Shown here: one piece after another, positions 48,730 through 61,329 of the stretch | Numbering within the stretch: position 1 is the first letter of the stretch | How the letters are laid out: every line of letters starts with the position of its first letter | Assembly: GCA_016806645.1 (NCBI GenBank) | Contig: JACSYO010002166.1 | Span: 3,709,996-3,773,995, forward strand | Direction: 5' to 3' | Source: Ophiodon elongatus | Taxonomy: Eukaryota; Chordata; Actinopteri; Perciformes; Hexagrammidae | DNA length: 64,000 bases | Translations under genes and position numbers: made by a program | Notes under the pieces: model-generated | Databases searched by the model: none | Told to the model about the DNA's origin: nothing | The model's input: only the letters and a program-made list of their open reading frames with translations

Positions 48730-49150
48730 AAACTCAGACGTTCCTTTCCTCTGAGAACAAGCCAAAGCCTCCGCAGAGGCTAAGAGGCTAATGTTTGGCT
48801 GCCATTAGCATGCCTTCTGTTAGTCTTGCAGAGAGGCCTTGCATGTAGGAGACATGACCTCCATGTTGAAAACTACACCTCGACACGGAGCAGGGCGTCT
48901 ACTCCCCTGAACCTAAACTTGCTCTGTCTGAGGTAAGGGATCACAAGAAGTGATGGTTCACCGTATTACCAAGCTGGATGCACACCCCACCTCCACTGTT
49001 TTGTGCCCTGGGTTAATTGGTCTGATTGTTGCCCTAGGCTATGATGGATTCTGTGGGGCATTTCAAACCTTGCAGACGCTAGGGCATATAAAGCATTCAG
49101 ATGGTATTAATTAACTATTCATAGGAGTCTAGCCCCTGCCTGAGGTATGT
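48730..49150. promoter_or_regulatory. CNE-like segment (candidate enhancer)
   Basis: Unique sequence with GCCTCCGCAGAGGC (perfect 5-base arms, 48767-48780), GCTAATG and CCATTAGC sites, and GGTATTAATTAACTATTC near 49102. No microsatellite. Conservation not tested. Confidence 0.28.
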
Positions 49151-50270
49151 GTTTACCTCATCTTCACCACCACCCAGAAATATTTCCTTTTATAGTTACT
49201 AAAGGCTACACCTCTCCACCTATATGAGTAAAGGTTCAACTATTTCAACTATGCAGTCAAATTAATGTCAATCTTGCCAAGTCTGGATCAAACATTTACA
49301 CAAATGATGTTTTTTTGGCTATGCAAAAAGAAAATACGTTCAGATCTGTCAGAATGAAAGCTTGACAATTTCACTTTGCCAAAGCCTCATAAAACTATAA
49401 AAGTGGGCAGCGCAAAATGTGAGGAAATGCTGAACGTCGCTTAAAAGGTATGAAAATATAACCCTTTGATGGCCGAATCTGATGCTGAGTAAAGGCACCA
49501 GCTATCATTTAATGAGATGGTTTGCCTTGAGATTAGAAGTAGAACTTTTAAAGTTAAGCACTGTTTGACCTGTGGCAGCTTGCTGATTGGGTGGAAATAC
49601 CTCCTCCATCAAGGAGTGACTCTTCTTAAATCACTTTTTTCTAAGGTGTTCCTGGATTCCTATCAGGCAGCAGACACACTTGCATGACTTTGCCAAGATT
49701 GTCGGGCAATAACTAAGGTGAAGCTGCCCTAACAAAAAACTATCATTAACCACCGATGGAATACTATGCTACAAGGCTGAATCACATCAGCATCTAAGGA
49801 CCAATGAACTCTTTGCCGTGCCATGCAGTGCTGATTTTTAGGGCATGGTAACAGCAAAGTGTGCCCTTAAATGTCATGTCATCTTAACCTCAACTTGTGC
49901 CATGTCAGGCAGAGATATCACAGCTCCAAGACTCTCCTCAACCCAGCAAAACTCATAATCAGCAGGAGAAAAGTAAAGAATTAGTCGAGGAAAATGATTG
50001 TAACCAAACCTTTCAATTAGCCTGAACTCACGGCTATTTATGCAATCATATCCACTCTAACGCACACAGCACCACTGCAATAGCACAATATTTGTTGGAT
50101 AACATTGGCTGTTTACAATAAGTTTAGACTCTCCTCCTCCTCTTCCTCTCAAACTGCACCTGCTGAAGTCTCCAGTCCTCCGCTATAGCTCGTATACATT
50201 ATGTGGCTCAACATCACAGGTAAAGAAATAAATAAATAAATATAAACACTGGCACTGGAACACATTTTCT
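49151..50270. other. non-coding stretch, nothing recognised
   Basis: AT-rich unique sequence without notable repeats. Confidence 0.55.
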
Positions 50271-50300
50271 TCCTCCCTCCCTCCCTCCCTCCCTCTCTCC
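50271..50300. repeat. (CCTC)n microsatellite
   Basis: About seven CCTC tetramers ending in CTCTCTCC. Confidence 0.9.
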
Positions 50301-50428
50301 CATCCCTCCTCTCCCCTACACTGAGAAGTAATGAGGGGCTACCTGTAATTACAAGCAGCTGCTGTCTTCCCTGACGAACGCTAATTGCCAATAATGATTT
50401 TGGAGAGCTGTAAAAATTTGCCGGCTGA

Positions 50429-50430
<2 letters not shown>

Positions 50431-50465
<35 letters not shown>

Positions 50466-50476
50466 GTTTGTAGAGA

Positions 50477-50551
<75 letters not shown>
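50431..50551. repeat. inverted (CT)n / (GA)n pair
   Basis: A CT array (50431-50463, about 33 bases) is followed after about 15 bases by a GA array (50479-50551, about 73 bases). Because CT is the complement of GA read in reverse, a single strand can fold into a long hairpin, and the duplex can form triplex or cruciform structures. S/L- and R/E-repeat open frames here are artefacts. Confidence 0.95.
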
Positions 50552-50555
<4 letters not shown>

Positions 50556-50719
50556 TGGTGGGTTTATGCTCTCCCTGCCTGTGACACAGTCAGGAGTGCA
50601 GTTAGCTAATTTCTGTTGCTGACATATCAGAACCCTCAGTCGCCTGTTTGCCATCTCTCTCCCTCTCTTTCTTTCTCACCTGTTTGCCATCTCCTTCACG
50701 GGCTGATAACAGCTTTATT

Positions 50720-51000
50720 AGAGCTATAATGTGCAGGTGGAAGTTTAAAGGTCCCGTATGAGCACAGCAAGGAACAGAGGGGAGTGTAGATGGGAAGGCT
50801 TGGGTGAACGGGTGAGGTGCCTAATAAGGCACATGCATAATTAAAAGACAACGATGCCACTAATTAATGAATGCTTGTGTTTGGCTGCGTGTTGTAATGG
50901 AGACAGCGTCAGCGTGTGAGAGTCTGTCTGAGAGAAATTGAATTAGCCCTAAAATAAGGGAGAGGAAGTGTGGCAGAGGTAGAAGACTGATGCATCCAGC
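50720..51000. promoter_or_regulatory. CNE-like segment (candidate enhancer)
   Basis: GCATAATTAAAAG, CCACTAATTAATGAATG and TTGAATTAGCCC homeodomain-like sites cluster in unique sequence. Conservation not tested. Confidence 0.28.
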
Positions 51001-53369
51001 ATAATGTGAGCTGGTGTTACAACTCTTCTATTGATAACAACTCTTTACTTTGCTTATACTCTAAGTATATTCTGAGTAAATCAGAAGACATGGAAGCATA
51101 AAAGCCTGCAAATGTGTCTGATAGCGTTTGAAATTAGGGTGAAGTGTCTGACTCTTTATGGTTGAATGTTCAATTGATTTGCCAAATCTCCCTGACGCAT
51201 TCAGCCGTGATTGTGGAGCACGGTGTCATTAAGACTCAGACTTCGCAACATTGATTGTCTCATTTCTAGCCATCTCTATCTTTCTTCAAGCCACTGACAC
51301 TGAAAATAGGAGGCTCTCATTTTGAAACAGAAAGGAGAAAATGGTGCCGTCCAAGCCTTTCATTTTTATCTGCTCCAGTATTGAGCGTCTTCTTGTTACA
51401 AAGATAACGGTTAAATAACAGAGTGAACAAACACGTTGATAGGGCTGCATCATCGCATAAAGTCCACACATGAAAGAGTTTGCCGGTCACTTTTACAGCA
51501 GACAAACTCGCCCACCTCTGAGCTGTTATCAATGACATTATAAAGCTAACAAAAAGAAATCCAGTTCCCACAATTCATGAAACTCAGAGTAATGATCACA
51601 CAATATGCAATTAGTGAACCGCCTTAAACTCGCAAAACTATTATTACCATTTTGTTTTTGAGAGGATAAAAGGACTATAGCACTAAACTATTATGAGAAT
51701 TTATATACAATAGATAATGATCCTATATTCAAATATTTTGACAAAAAAATAATTGTTTGTAATTTTTAAGTAATATTCTCTGGTTCCAACTTCTTATTAA
51801 AAGGATATGCTGCTTTTCTATTTTATTTATGAAATGAATAACTGTGTTATTTTTTTTATATTGTTAATCATAGCAATTTAATAGTGTCACCTTGGACTGA
51901 GGTCCAGATCAACCAATAATAACAATAATCATTCCTTGCAGCATTAACTATAAACTAACTTTTCTGTCATGACACAAGTAAATCCTAATTATATTCAAAA
52001 AGAGTGGTTTTGGAGAGTTTCTTTAATTACAGTTTTCCAATTAAAAATATTAATTAAGATGCAACTGACAACACACATCGTAGTTTAGAAAAGGAGTTTT
52101 TTAAAAAGGTTTTCATTCAAACTCTTAACCTGTCAAAATAAATAAAAGAAAGAAATATAAAGGCTGAGTATAGGAGAACAGGTTAGCCTTGATAATAATA
52201 TACTGCATCTCATCAAATCATAATGATACTTGAAACTGAATGTCAGAATTACCTGTAAAATCCAATAAGAGATGAGTTTGTCCAGTCTAAAATAATTCAT
52301 TTTCAGATAAGACCTTGTTTTTTGAAAAATCTGCTAATTCTTTCCACCAACTCCCTACAAAACAAATGGGAAGTAGTTGTATTGACCGTACTGATTCCCA
52401 CCACCAGGCTTGAGATTCATTTTACAGAACTCAAAACCTTGTTATGCTGAAATTGTTCTAGAATGAGATACATTTTGTAATTGTTTTGTATTAATAAGAC
52501 TTGCAAACATGGATTATGTAAATGTTTAATTTATTTGAAAAAAGCTAAATAGAAGAGATTTTCACTAGAAATTACAAGATGTGGATGTTCTCTGTGAATC
52601 AAACATGATTTAGTATTTATTTTACGTGTGGGCTGAATTGAAAATGAAAGGGGCTGCCTCCTAAATCACTTTTTAAACCCCATTTTTACACACTGGCTTT
52701 TATGTAATGTCGTCGCTTTACTGCTTTATTTTATTATTGAGATTATTATCGTATTTTACTAAATTATTTATTTTATTTATTAGTTTATTTTTATCGTATC
52801 AATTGTTTTTATTGTTTCATCTATTGTACTGTTTTACCAGGGTTTAACTCTTAGTTTGTCTTGCTTCGTTGGGCCTCACTGTTGTGAGTTATTATTCTGT
52901 TCACAAACCTAATAACTAATAGCTCATCTCTGACATATATTTATTCACGCTTCGCTTTGATCAAGAACTGCTGGTTTTTATGGACATCTGTGGTTGTATA
53001 AGAGACCTTTGAACACCCTGAACTGTGGGAACCTCTTGCAATAAAAAGGTGCTTAAACACTATCTTATCTCAGCTACCTTGAATAGTTTACATGTTTATT
53101 GTTGAGCAGTCATTGCTCTGTAATTATTATACGACTTTGAGTTTCTTCTCTGTGGGAATATTTCCATGGGATGGACTCAAATTGATGCCATAATAAAAAT
53201 CCAGGGAGAGATTTTTATGTAATTTCAAATGCAGAAAAGAATATTACTTTGAGCTTTTGGGATGCAATAAAACAATATGATATCACACTGTTTGATTGTC
53301 TCATTGTTTCCTTTGTTACGTTGCATAATACCCAGCGGCTGCAACCAACTTCTTATCTCCTTATTCTCT
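51001..53369. other. strongly AT-rich non-coding stretch
   Basis: Positions 51600-52860 are the most AT-rich part of the window, including a TTATTTTATTTATTAG-type patch near 52725-52830. No repeat family recognised and no frame of note. Confidence 0.55.
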
Positions 53370-54240
53370 TTCTTTAATAGGTGGGCAGCCTGAAAAAGCT
53401 GCTTCTAATGAATTCATTGTTTGGAGAGCTCAGGCACGTTCTCTTCTTTGAATCCGCTGATGTCATGACAGTTCAGAATATATATATTTCCAACATGTGG
53501 TAAAAGGCACTATCAAATTACATTTTTGGAATTAGTGTCCTTTTGCACGCCATTACATACATTTTCAGATTGCAAATTGCTTTCACCCTCCCAGACTGTG
53601 ACTCACATTCTGCATAGAGAAAGTTGATTTAACAAAATAACAAGTGTGTTGGAATTGCTGAAAAACACGTAAATACATTAAAATGACTAAATTTGAAACA
53701 TTCAAAGCGAAATGCCTCATATCATACTGTGTGTGGACTTCATCCATCTGTGTAAACCGGTGCAAAACTCTTAACAAGCTGAGCCAGTTTAGGCATATTC
53801 CCCGTAGCCAGCTACTTTGGATTTGAATATGGTGCCTGATATTTGGTATGTAATAAGTGGCCTGCAGCCTTTCCCTCTCAGTGAGCAGTAAGGGCCCGTC
53901 TTCCTGATAATACCATGCATGGATAACTGAGTGAGACGCCATCAGATACTGAAAGCAGCGGGCTTAAGGGAAATGAAATTTATTTGGAGGCAAGAGAGTG
54001 AGGGCGGCAAGGAAAACGGCGAGGATAATTGAAACGGGGAGCGTTCAGTTGGGGAGAGAAATTGAGATGTTGTCACCAAGTCCTCCTTATCGTCATCAGG
54101 GCCACTGTGCAAAAGCAATTAAAGAGTCAAAAAGAATATCTAGAGTTATGCAGAATCCAAGAGAGCAGAACGCAAGTCAACAAGGTGCCCTGTGCACAAA
54201 AACACACACACACATCCTAAAGAAGTAGAGGATTGGAATA
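53370..54240. promoter_or_regulatory. CNE-like region containing an orphan 119-codon frame
   Basis: Unique sequence with TGATGTCATGACAG (CRE/AP1-like plus MEIS/TGIF-like TGACAG) near 53459. The minus-strand frame 53583-53942 starts with a true ATG and has no low-complexity segment, unlike most frames here, but it matches no family I know. An acceptor-like CTTTCTTTAATAG at 53380 precedes a 40-codon frame to TAA at 53501. Confidence 0.27.
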
Positions 54241-55348
54241 ACAGATTATAGTTATTTGTTTTTTCTGATATGTTTCAGTCCTCAAATTTGAAATGACAAA
54301 GTAAGGAAGAGCTTATTGCAGGCCTGTTGAAGTCAGACTGAAATGAGGTTTTGATGATTATTATTCTCGTCCACAGCACGGCCATGTCTGAAACACGTGT
54401 CTGCAATATTTTAAAACACTACACGTTTTTTTGCAAGTTTCCATGACTGATATCCTTGTGTGCACAACCCACAATGTGATTTCACTTTCACAGTTAAAAA
54501 TAACAATTGGCTGAATTGAAATATACCACATTGTGTACAATGATGGCATAAGTCGATGCCAAGTTGCTCTCACTGTGGTACCATATGAGAGACTGCAGGT
54601 GCAATTTTTTTTTCTTTTTTTCTCTCTTTTGTTTTGGACAGAAATTATGGTATAGAAAAAATGGAGCTAACAACAAAAATCCCATCCATATCAGATTTCA
54701 CCTTTTAAGGTAATGTCGGTCCAGTTACAGTGATAGCTCTGAGACACTGTCAGAAGTAGAGGTAATTTCATGATTCACCATGGTTAAATAAATGATGAAA
54801 AAAAATGCAAATGCCCCAACAAGTACAGAGAATAGTCAGTGCTTTTTTGCACAGTAACAAAGGGAAGCAATGATGAGGGCTTTACAATCTCACATATTCC
54901 CATGTCTGATTTTCATAGATGTTCTGGCATACCTCAATAAGCTAAATCTTGTCATTTCCTTTCTCTAAATTGAATTTCTAAGGGGATTTAAATGGGCCAA
55001 CTATGAATGATGCCATGGGCGAGAATACTCAAATTACCAACAATGTGGAGAAAAATGGGTCTGAAAGCAGACAAGAGGCACCAGGGGGTTTGAAGATGTG
55101 GGTAGACTGATGCACTTTCACAGACAATTTATCAAAAGCCTCTTCTTCTCCCTCTCCACGTAAGCCGGCCACTTCTTTCTCCTTCGCACTAGTTAAAACA
55201 ACCTGTCTGATGATCCCTTCCTGTTACAGACAAAACCATCTTTCTTTTAGTCCAAAGATTTTTAACTTCAACTAAAAGAGACGGAGAGAAGAGATAATGC
55301 TGCACTGCTGAGAAATTAAAAAGCCAAAAAATAAAAGAGAGGGAGAGT
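54241..55348. other. AT-rich non-coding stretch
   Basis: Octamer ATGCAAAT at 54805-54812 and a CTCF-like GCACCAGGGGG near 55078-55088. No gene recognised. Confidence 0.5.
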
Positions 55349-55370
55349 AAAAAAAAAAAAAAAAAAAAAA
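55349..55370. repeat. poly-A homopolymer
   Basis: About 22 consecutive A residues in a purine-rich stretch (55275-55450). No upstream AATAAA plus gene-like sequence is recognised, so retroposition is not supported. Confidence 0.95.
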
Positions 55371-57591
55371 CGGCAGGATAACAAAGAGAGAACTGGAACG
55401 GGTAGCGACAGACAGAGAGAGAACAAGAACAAGGGAGCGGGTGAGAGGAGAAGAGCAGAGTGGTGGTGGCTCGGTGGGGGGGCCCATAGTAATGAACAGG
55501 TGGTGGGGGGAAGAGAAGGTTAAGCCTGTTTCTGTGGGTGTCGCTGGAACCCACCCCGTGCTGTGTGGACAGATGTGTGGACGGGCCGCTAGCTAGCTCT
55601 CCCTGTCTCTCTCTCCCCTCCTGCCTGGCCGGTGATGCCAAAGCCCACTAGCCTGTGCTCAAAAACTCACTCATTTATCCGCCTTTGTTCTTTGTTATTT
55701 TTGGACTCGGACGCGACAACGAAAAATTGCCTCTCTCCAAGGAGAATCACGTTCCTGTCTCCCCGTCTCGTTAGCTTCTGTCCGTGTACGGCACACAGTA
55801 ATGTGACATTTGGGAACGCTGTGATGTTTGGTTTTGTTGTTTCGATGCGTCTTTGGATCTTGTCTGCCTGTGGCATATAGAAAGAAAGATTAGGAGTGTT
55901 AGTTGCTTCTGTTTGAAAAGCCAGGTGGCTAAGGGAGCCCCAGACAGGTACTATTCTAATGAACACACATGCTTATACTGTTGTTGCTTCAGGCCTGTTG
56001 ACAACCAGAGAGGAACAGGATGTTGTCACTCAGAACTTCCACTGGGTGTGTGTATGTTGCTCACGAGTGAGTCGTTTGACTGAGGGCTGTATGTGACAGG
56101 TGTTTCCTTGTTTGTCTATCAGACTGGTTTTACACCGTCATGCTCAAAGGCAATGATTTATAATTAATCAATGAGGGACCCAGTGAAGAGAGTGGAACTT
56201 CAAACTCTCAAGATAATCTAAGTAATCAAACTGTCATTTTCAGTCTGAAGGCAGTCTCTGTTTTAGAATGGAAAAAAAGTAAGAAGAATTACAGAAAGGA
56301 TGTGTGTGTGTTTGTGTGTGCCTTTCTAGGTAGAAATCACCTGTGTTGGCACAGCAGAGTCTGTATTTTGTCAGTGCATAGAGATCTGGTCTGCACCTGT
56401 TATCAGACACACACACACACACACACACACACCAGATGAAAATCAGTTGACAGCATGGCCAGCTTCATCAGATGTGCCCACTCCTGTTCCGTTCATTAAC
56501 GTCCAACCGAAGGCGGCTGGCCTGGGGCCTACTGCGAGTCCCACTCGGCTAAACAGCACCCCCACAAACCAAACACAGAGAGAAAGACAGAGAGAGAGAC
56601 AAACATGCGAGCGCAGAGAAAGACATTCAAACAAAGTAAAGCAAAAAAAAATCTAAAAACTTTATTGTTTATTAGAATATGTGAATGCAGCTGGCAAAAC
56701 AAGAGCGTGATAGCAAGATGCATGCAGATACACCAAAACTAGCGTTTGCCGAAGATTGGCGAGCACATACATAGCCTTGGTTTGGAGGTCAGCTGGGAAT
56801 TTTGGATTGGCGTTGCCTGTGTGACGCCCACGCGCTCTGCCCGTTCTCCCTGGGATGCCAGCGCCACCTGCTTACATTGTGGATGGCAGCTTTGGTGCCC
56901 AGCAGGAGGGCTGGATGGACGGACTCACAGACAACATGTTTCAGCTAGTTTGTTTGGAAACCTGCGGCCGCCCAGCCAGAGAGAGGAAAACTTTGGGAGA
57001 GAGGGGTGAGGGAAACAGAAACAGAGAGAAGGATTTTGAAGAGTCTGCCACATCTTCGCTCGGTCTCACTGTCTGACTGTTAATACGTGAGACAAACAGT
57101 GACCTGGAATGATTGGCAAGTCAGATAAAGTGCTGAGATTTTCCATGGCTTATTTTATCAGGCATGTGGGGATGACGGGTGGCATTTAGCCATTTTTGAC
57201 ACGCAGGTTTATCACATACGTATTCATATACGCCCAGAAATATCTCAAACAAACATTATCACACCATATATAGTAAAAACCCCTGACTGCTTTGGCCAAT
57301 ATACACACTAACAGCTCAAAAAGAAATAGGTGCATGGTTTCCCAAAAGCCTCCCACTGAACATGAACTCATTCTCCATCTTCAGCATACAGAGTCAGCAC
57401 CCTGGCATGACTCATAACAAGTGATACAACCCAGGGAGAAATAAACATGACATAATCATCGGCGGCATATCATCTGCCTACTTCTACCTTCTGAGATGAG
57501 TGAGCAAAGAGGGGGCAGGGATGGTAAAAAACAATTTACACATTGTACGCCCTATTTCTATGAGTTATTGGAAAACTATTTGAGAGCAGCA
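55371..57591. other. non-coding stretch with a CA microsatellite
   Basis: Includes a CA array at 56406-56432, a GT run near 56300-56320 and a GCTAGCTAGC word near 55588. The 150-codon minus-strand frame 55189-55641 crosses the poly-A (translated as F) and is an artefact. Others up to 99 codons are unrecognised. Confidence 0.5.
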
Positions 57592-57622
57592 GTGTGTGTG
57601 TGTGTGTTTTTTTTTTTTTTTT
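57592..57622. repeat. (GT)n followed by poly-T
   Basis: About 15 bases of GT run into about 16 T residues. This forms a polypyrimidine-like tract just upstream of the candidate exon at 57631. Confidence 0.93.
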
Positions 57623-57630
57623 GAGCTAAG

Positions 57631-57826
57631 GGTGAAGAAGCTGTGGGCAAGAGTAAGCGAGAGAAGAGAGTGAAGGGACTAGAGGGGAAACCACCTGCGG
57701 AGGAGAGGAGAGCGCTGGGGCCGGAGAAGATGAAAGAGCGAGTTTTTGATAACTTCCTTCAAGCCCCTCCAAAAGGTAAAAGTATCCCGGAAGACGCACA
57801 CAACCACACACTCGCTATATCTAGAG
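57631..57826 (+). other. candidate internal exon (unverified)
   Basis: After the poly-T tract an AG (57630) begins a frame open for 65 codons that ends at a consensus donor GAG-GTAAGT (57826/57827). The translated product is highly charged, K/E/R-rich for its first 40 residues, then contains FDNFLQAPPKGKS. No family is recognised. Purine-rich DNA gives such peptides by chance, but both splice signals plus an open frame make it the most exon-like segment here. Confidence 0.22.
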
Positions 57827-59168
57827 GTAAGTATCCGGTGTCAGAGGAGTTTCTGAGAAGGCACTCTACATCTGTCTCTTTTTTTTCTTTCTTTTTTTTT
57901 TTTTTTACTCCACTTCACTCTTCTCTTAGAACAGGACGAGATGTTTCTTTTGTTCTCAAAACAACTCCCAGACAGGAAGCCAGGGCACGAGATGAAGATA
58001 AACTAGTTTCCTTCTTCAAAAAAGAAAGCCGCTTTCTGAGATGTCTACGGTTTTAGCGCTCCTACGCAATGTCACAGCAGCCCTCGGCAATATATTTTAG
58101 GACTCGAGAAGGAGGACGTTGTTGATGAACTGGCAGGCAATGCTAACAAATAAAATGCTTTTCAATCCGAGGCTTGACCTTCTCGGTCATGTACTTCATT
58201 TATCTCTTCTCCAGTGTAGTATCAGTACTGGTCATTACTAAGGGAATCATCAGAACATTTTAATTAAGGCCTGAAAAGAGAAGAGAAGAGAAGAGGTACT
58301 ACAGAATGCCCTTCGAAGTACAAACGCACACTTGATATTTATGCACAGCCACGACAGGCCTAATCAATCATTAATATTCAACTGGTTATACCATCCTCAA
58401 ACTCATTGCATGTAGACACACACACATTCACACAGAGCAGAAAGGTCAAAACACTCTGTCATCTGTTCTGTGGGCCTCAATTAAATATGGAAGGTAATAC
58501 TTTAGAATCTCTCTTGCAAGTCTCTCAAATTGTATATGTACACGATTTGCATGAATGTGTAGGAGTCATATACTGTATACATGCATTATGAATAAATTAT
58601 CAATAAAAGTAATAGATCAAATGAAAATACAGGACACTTGCATACATGTATGCAAAAATATTGTGCATTCATTTTAGGAAATCCGTTTCTCTAATATATT
58701 TATATTTTGAGCAGAAAAGTAAAAGAAAAAAGTTTGTAAGTTTGTCATGAATAGAACTTATATCTCTGTATCGAGATTACAAATTTAGCACCACTATACT
58801 CTTTCCTGCTTTACTGACATTACTATAATTTAGTACAGTAAAGCCAAAGCAGGTTGTCCAGGTTCACAATGTAAACAAAGTATAATAATTTAATCTAAGA
58901 GAAAAAAGACTGTTGTTTAATTTGATGTCATTCATACAATTCACAGTGCAAATGCACAACAGAATTAAATAATGTTGCATTCTGTGTAGTAAAAAAAGTG
59001 CTAACAAGATTAAGAGTAAAAGTTATTATGTAAACATGGATCGGATGAAATTGTAGGATTTCACGTCACAGTATAGTTGCTCATCCAAGGTGAAATATTT
59101 GTTACCGATTTCTCATTACTGTTGGGAGCCAGTCATCAAAGGTTGTCCTTCATTCATCACTCACACAT
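57827..59168. other. non-coding stretch, nothing specific
   Basis: T-rich tract at 57882-57906, (AAGAG)n at about 58274-58295, octamer ATTTGCAT at 58545-58552. No gene recognised. Confidence 0.55.
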
Positions 59169-59329
59169 TACTACGTAGTAGTTTAGAAAGGAAGAAAACA
59201 AATGGTTGTAAACAAATAATTACAATCAGGAATCCGGAAATAGATATAGATAGATATAGATATTATATATTTTTGTAATTATTTGTTTACAACCATTTGT
59301 TTTCTTCCTTTCGAATATACTACTATGTA
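59169..59329. repeat. long hairpin with 40-bp perfect arms, MITE-like
   Basis: Bases 59186-59225 are the exact reverse complement of 59273-59312 (40 of 40). The loop of 47 bases carries an ATAGAT-type run. Partial complementarity extends outward, including GTAGTA at 59175-59180 paired with 59318-59323. The ends (ACGTAGTAG and CTACTATGT) could be terminal inverted repeats, perhaps with TA duplications. Perfect arms imply recent origin or active homogenisation. Confidence 0.93.
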
Positions 59330-61329
59330 TATCGTTTGAAAATGTTTATATATAACGGCAATGTGAGAACATCATTTCTCTCTTTCTAGTCTTCCTCTCT
59401 CTCACTCATATCTTGTTAACTTGCTGCCAAAGCCAAATGTTTGTGGTTTCAATCTGTAATGAATCCAAGCTGCTGTCAACACTCTCTTGGTGCAGTTTTA
59501 ACTTTCTGATCTTCCCCTTCCGTCCCCAAGGCACAAAGTCAACTCGTGAGAAATAAAATAAAGGAGAAAAAAAGAATAAATTAATTGAGAGAGAGAGTGA
59601 GAGTGGTCACATCACACAACACTGCAGGAAGTCTTCCTCCAGTCAATCATAACCGTCGGCCTACTCAGCTTCCTGCGCAGCAAATCTCATTTGCTGCCTC
59701 TGCTCCCTCGCTGGTGCGACTATAAAGGGGGATGTGGGGATAATGTGCATTATTACTTTTATCCAACGTAAGTGAGGCAGGCCAATAATTGCGCAATGTT
59801 GGAGTTTTATTGTTCCCAGCTGCTGTGATCATTACTAAACGTCATAGAGATGCAACATTTCCTGTCAACTTAACGACAGTAATCACTTCCCTCTCCCTGT
59901 GCTCCCTCTCCGCTCACTCCACTGAATACTCCGCCACCCAGCCCAGCCCTGCGAGGTGCGGAGATGAGGCTTCTTCATCATCTTTATTGGATTCCTCCTC
60001 CAAACCAAATCATGGTAAACACGCACTGCATCATTTTCCCATATTTTCTCATATAGACTGACTGCCTGACTGCAGCTGCTGGAATTATTGGCTAATAATA
60101 AACTTCTCCGTCCGTTCTTAGAAATGTTCCTGAGTGAGTTACTGAACCCACTGCACTCCGGTGCTTACTTTCAACGCAAAACCCCCAAAAATCTGTCACG
60201 ATCAATGTCGAGGAGCTTTGTAACAGGCGGCCTCTCCCTCGCTTTCTTTTCCCGCTCCCTGTGCGTCTGTCTGGCAGGTGAATGCCCTGCAGACAGCACA
60301 CCAACAGGCTGACTTTATTTTCTGAAGGTGTTTCTGGGTTGGCGGAAGCTTCACAGGTATCACAGGTTGAAGTGAGAGAAAAAGATCTGAGGGAGACGGT
60401 GAGGTTGCGGTAAGTGCCACGTGAGGTCGCACAATGAACTGTTTCGATGAAAATTGGCGAGGTTTTTTACCATTAGGGAATGACTTCGTCTTAGGTGAGC
60501 TGCTGAGATAGTTTCCCTGTGGGTTGAACAGACCTTTTTTTTTTTGTCTGTTTGGTGCGATACAAAAATTGAGAAGGCTTTCTGTTCAGTGTTGTTGGCA
60601 GTAATATTGTGAGCTGTTTGATTTTACAGAACATTATTACAGAAAACTACTGTGTGTCCTAATGCTATTTCAAAGCTATTATGAAGCAAACATCTTCTGA
60701 ATTATGTTGTATTTTAATAGAAATATTGTGGGGTCTTTTTCAATGCGTGCTACTGCCACTGACTAGAATAAATTGCTCATCCCACCTCAGGCCCACTCAT
60801 GCAGGTCACGTCAGGTGTATCCAGAAGCATCCGAAAATCTACATGTATGACTCCCACCTACTAATTTCTGCCAATCTGGTGCCATCTCTCTTGCATCTGT
60901 GCTGCTGCAGATCTGTTATCAGCACGGTGCATCGTACCATACATTGGAAACAACGGCGGGCCACACAGATGTCATCTCCGAAGGTGAACACATACTCACT
61001 CACTCATCACATGTAAACATCGTCACTCTTTCACTCAGACAAATACACACGCGCATATCTCGTTTTTGCCTTATGGTACAGAAGGGCTCGCTTCCTCACA
61101 CAAACAAACACTCCTCTGCAATCCCGCCTCCCCGTCAGCTCGGTGTGTGTGTTCCTTCTAAACTTTGCCTGGCTTTTGATCTGAGCCACGGATGGTACTC
61201 CTGCCTGCTGCCCTGCTCCCAACACCCACATATGGGGTGTAAAGAGAATTATTCATTGTTTTCACCACACAACAAAAGTGTTTGAGCTCAAAGAGCAGCT
61301 GCCTTCACATAGTTAATTTAACATTGCTG
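59330..61329. other. non-coding stretch with a second candidate exon
   Basis: An acceptor-like TCCGTCCGTTCTTAG (60120) and a donor-like CTGGCAG-GTGAAT (60277/60278) bound a 157-base interval open in one frame with an early ATG at 60123. The peptide is not recognised. A T-run lies near 60534-60545. Other frames up to 128 codons are unrecognised. Confidence 0.45.

Noticed and set aside
55349..55370. Poly-A tract as the tail of a processed pseudogene or SINE
   Set aside because: The upstream sequence is purine-rich low complexity without tRNA-like boxes, AATAAA in the right place, gene similarity or visible target-site duplication.
55189..55641. 150-codon minus-strand frame with a hydrophobic F/L segment that looks like a membrane helix
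   Set aside because: The F run is the translated poly-A homopolymer at 55349-55370 on the opposite strand; not a real transmembrane protein.
61010..61040. TGTAAACATCGTCAC, which begins like the miR-30 seed
   Set aside because: Only the first ten bases agree, and no complementary arm forming a precursor hairpin is present nearby.
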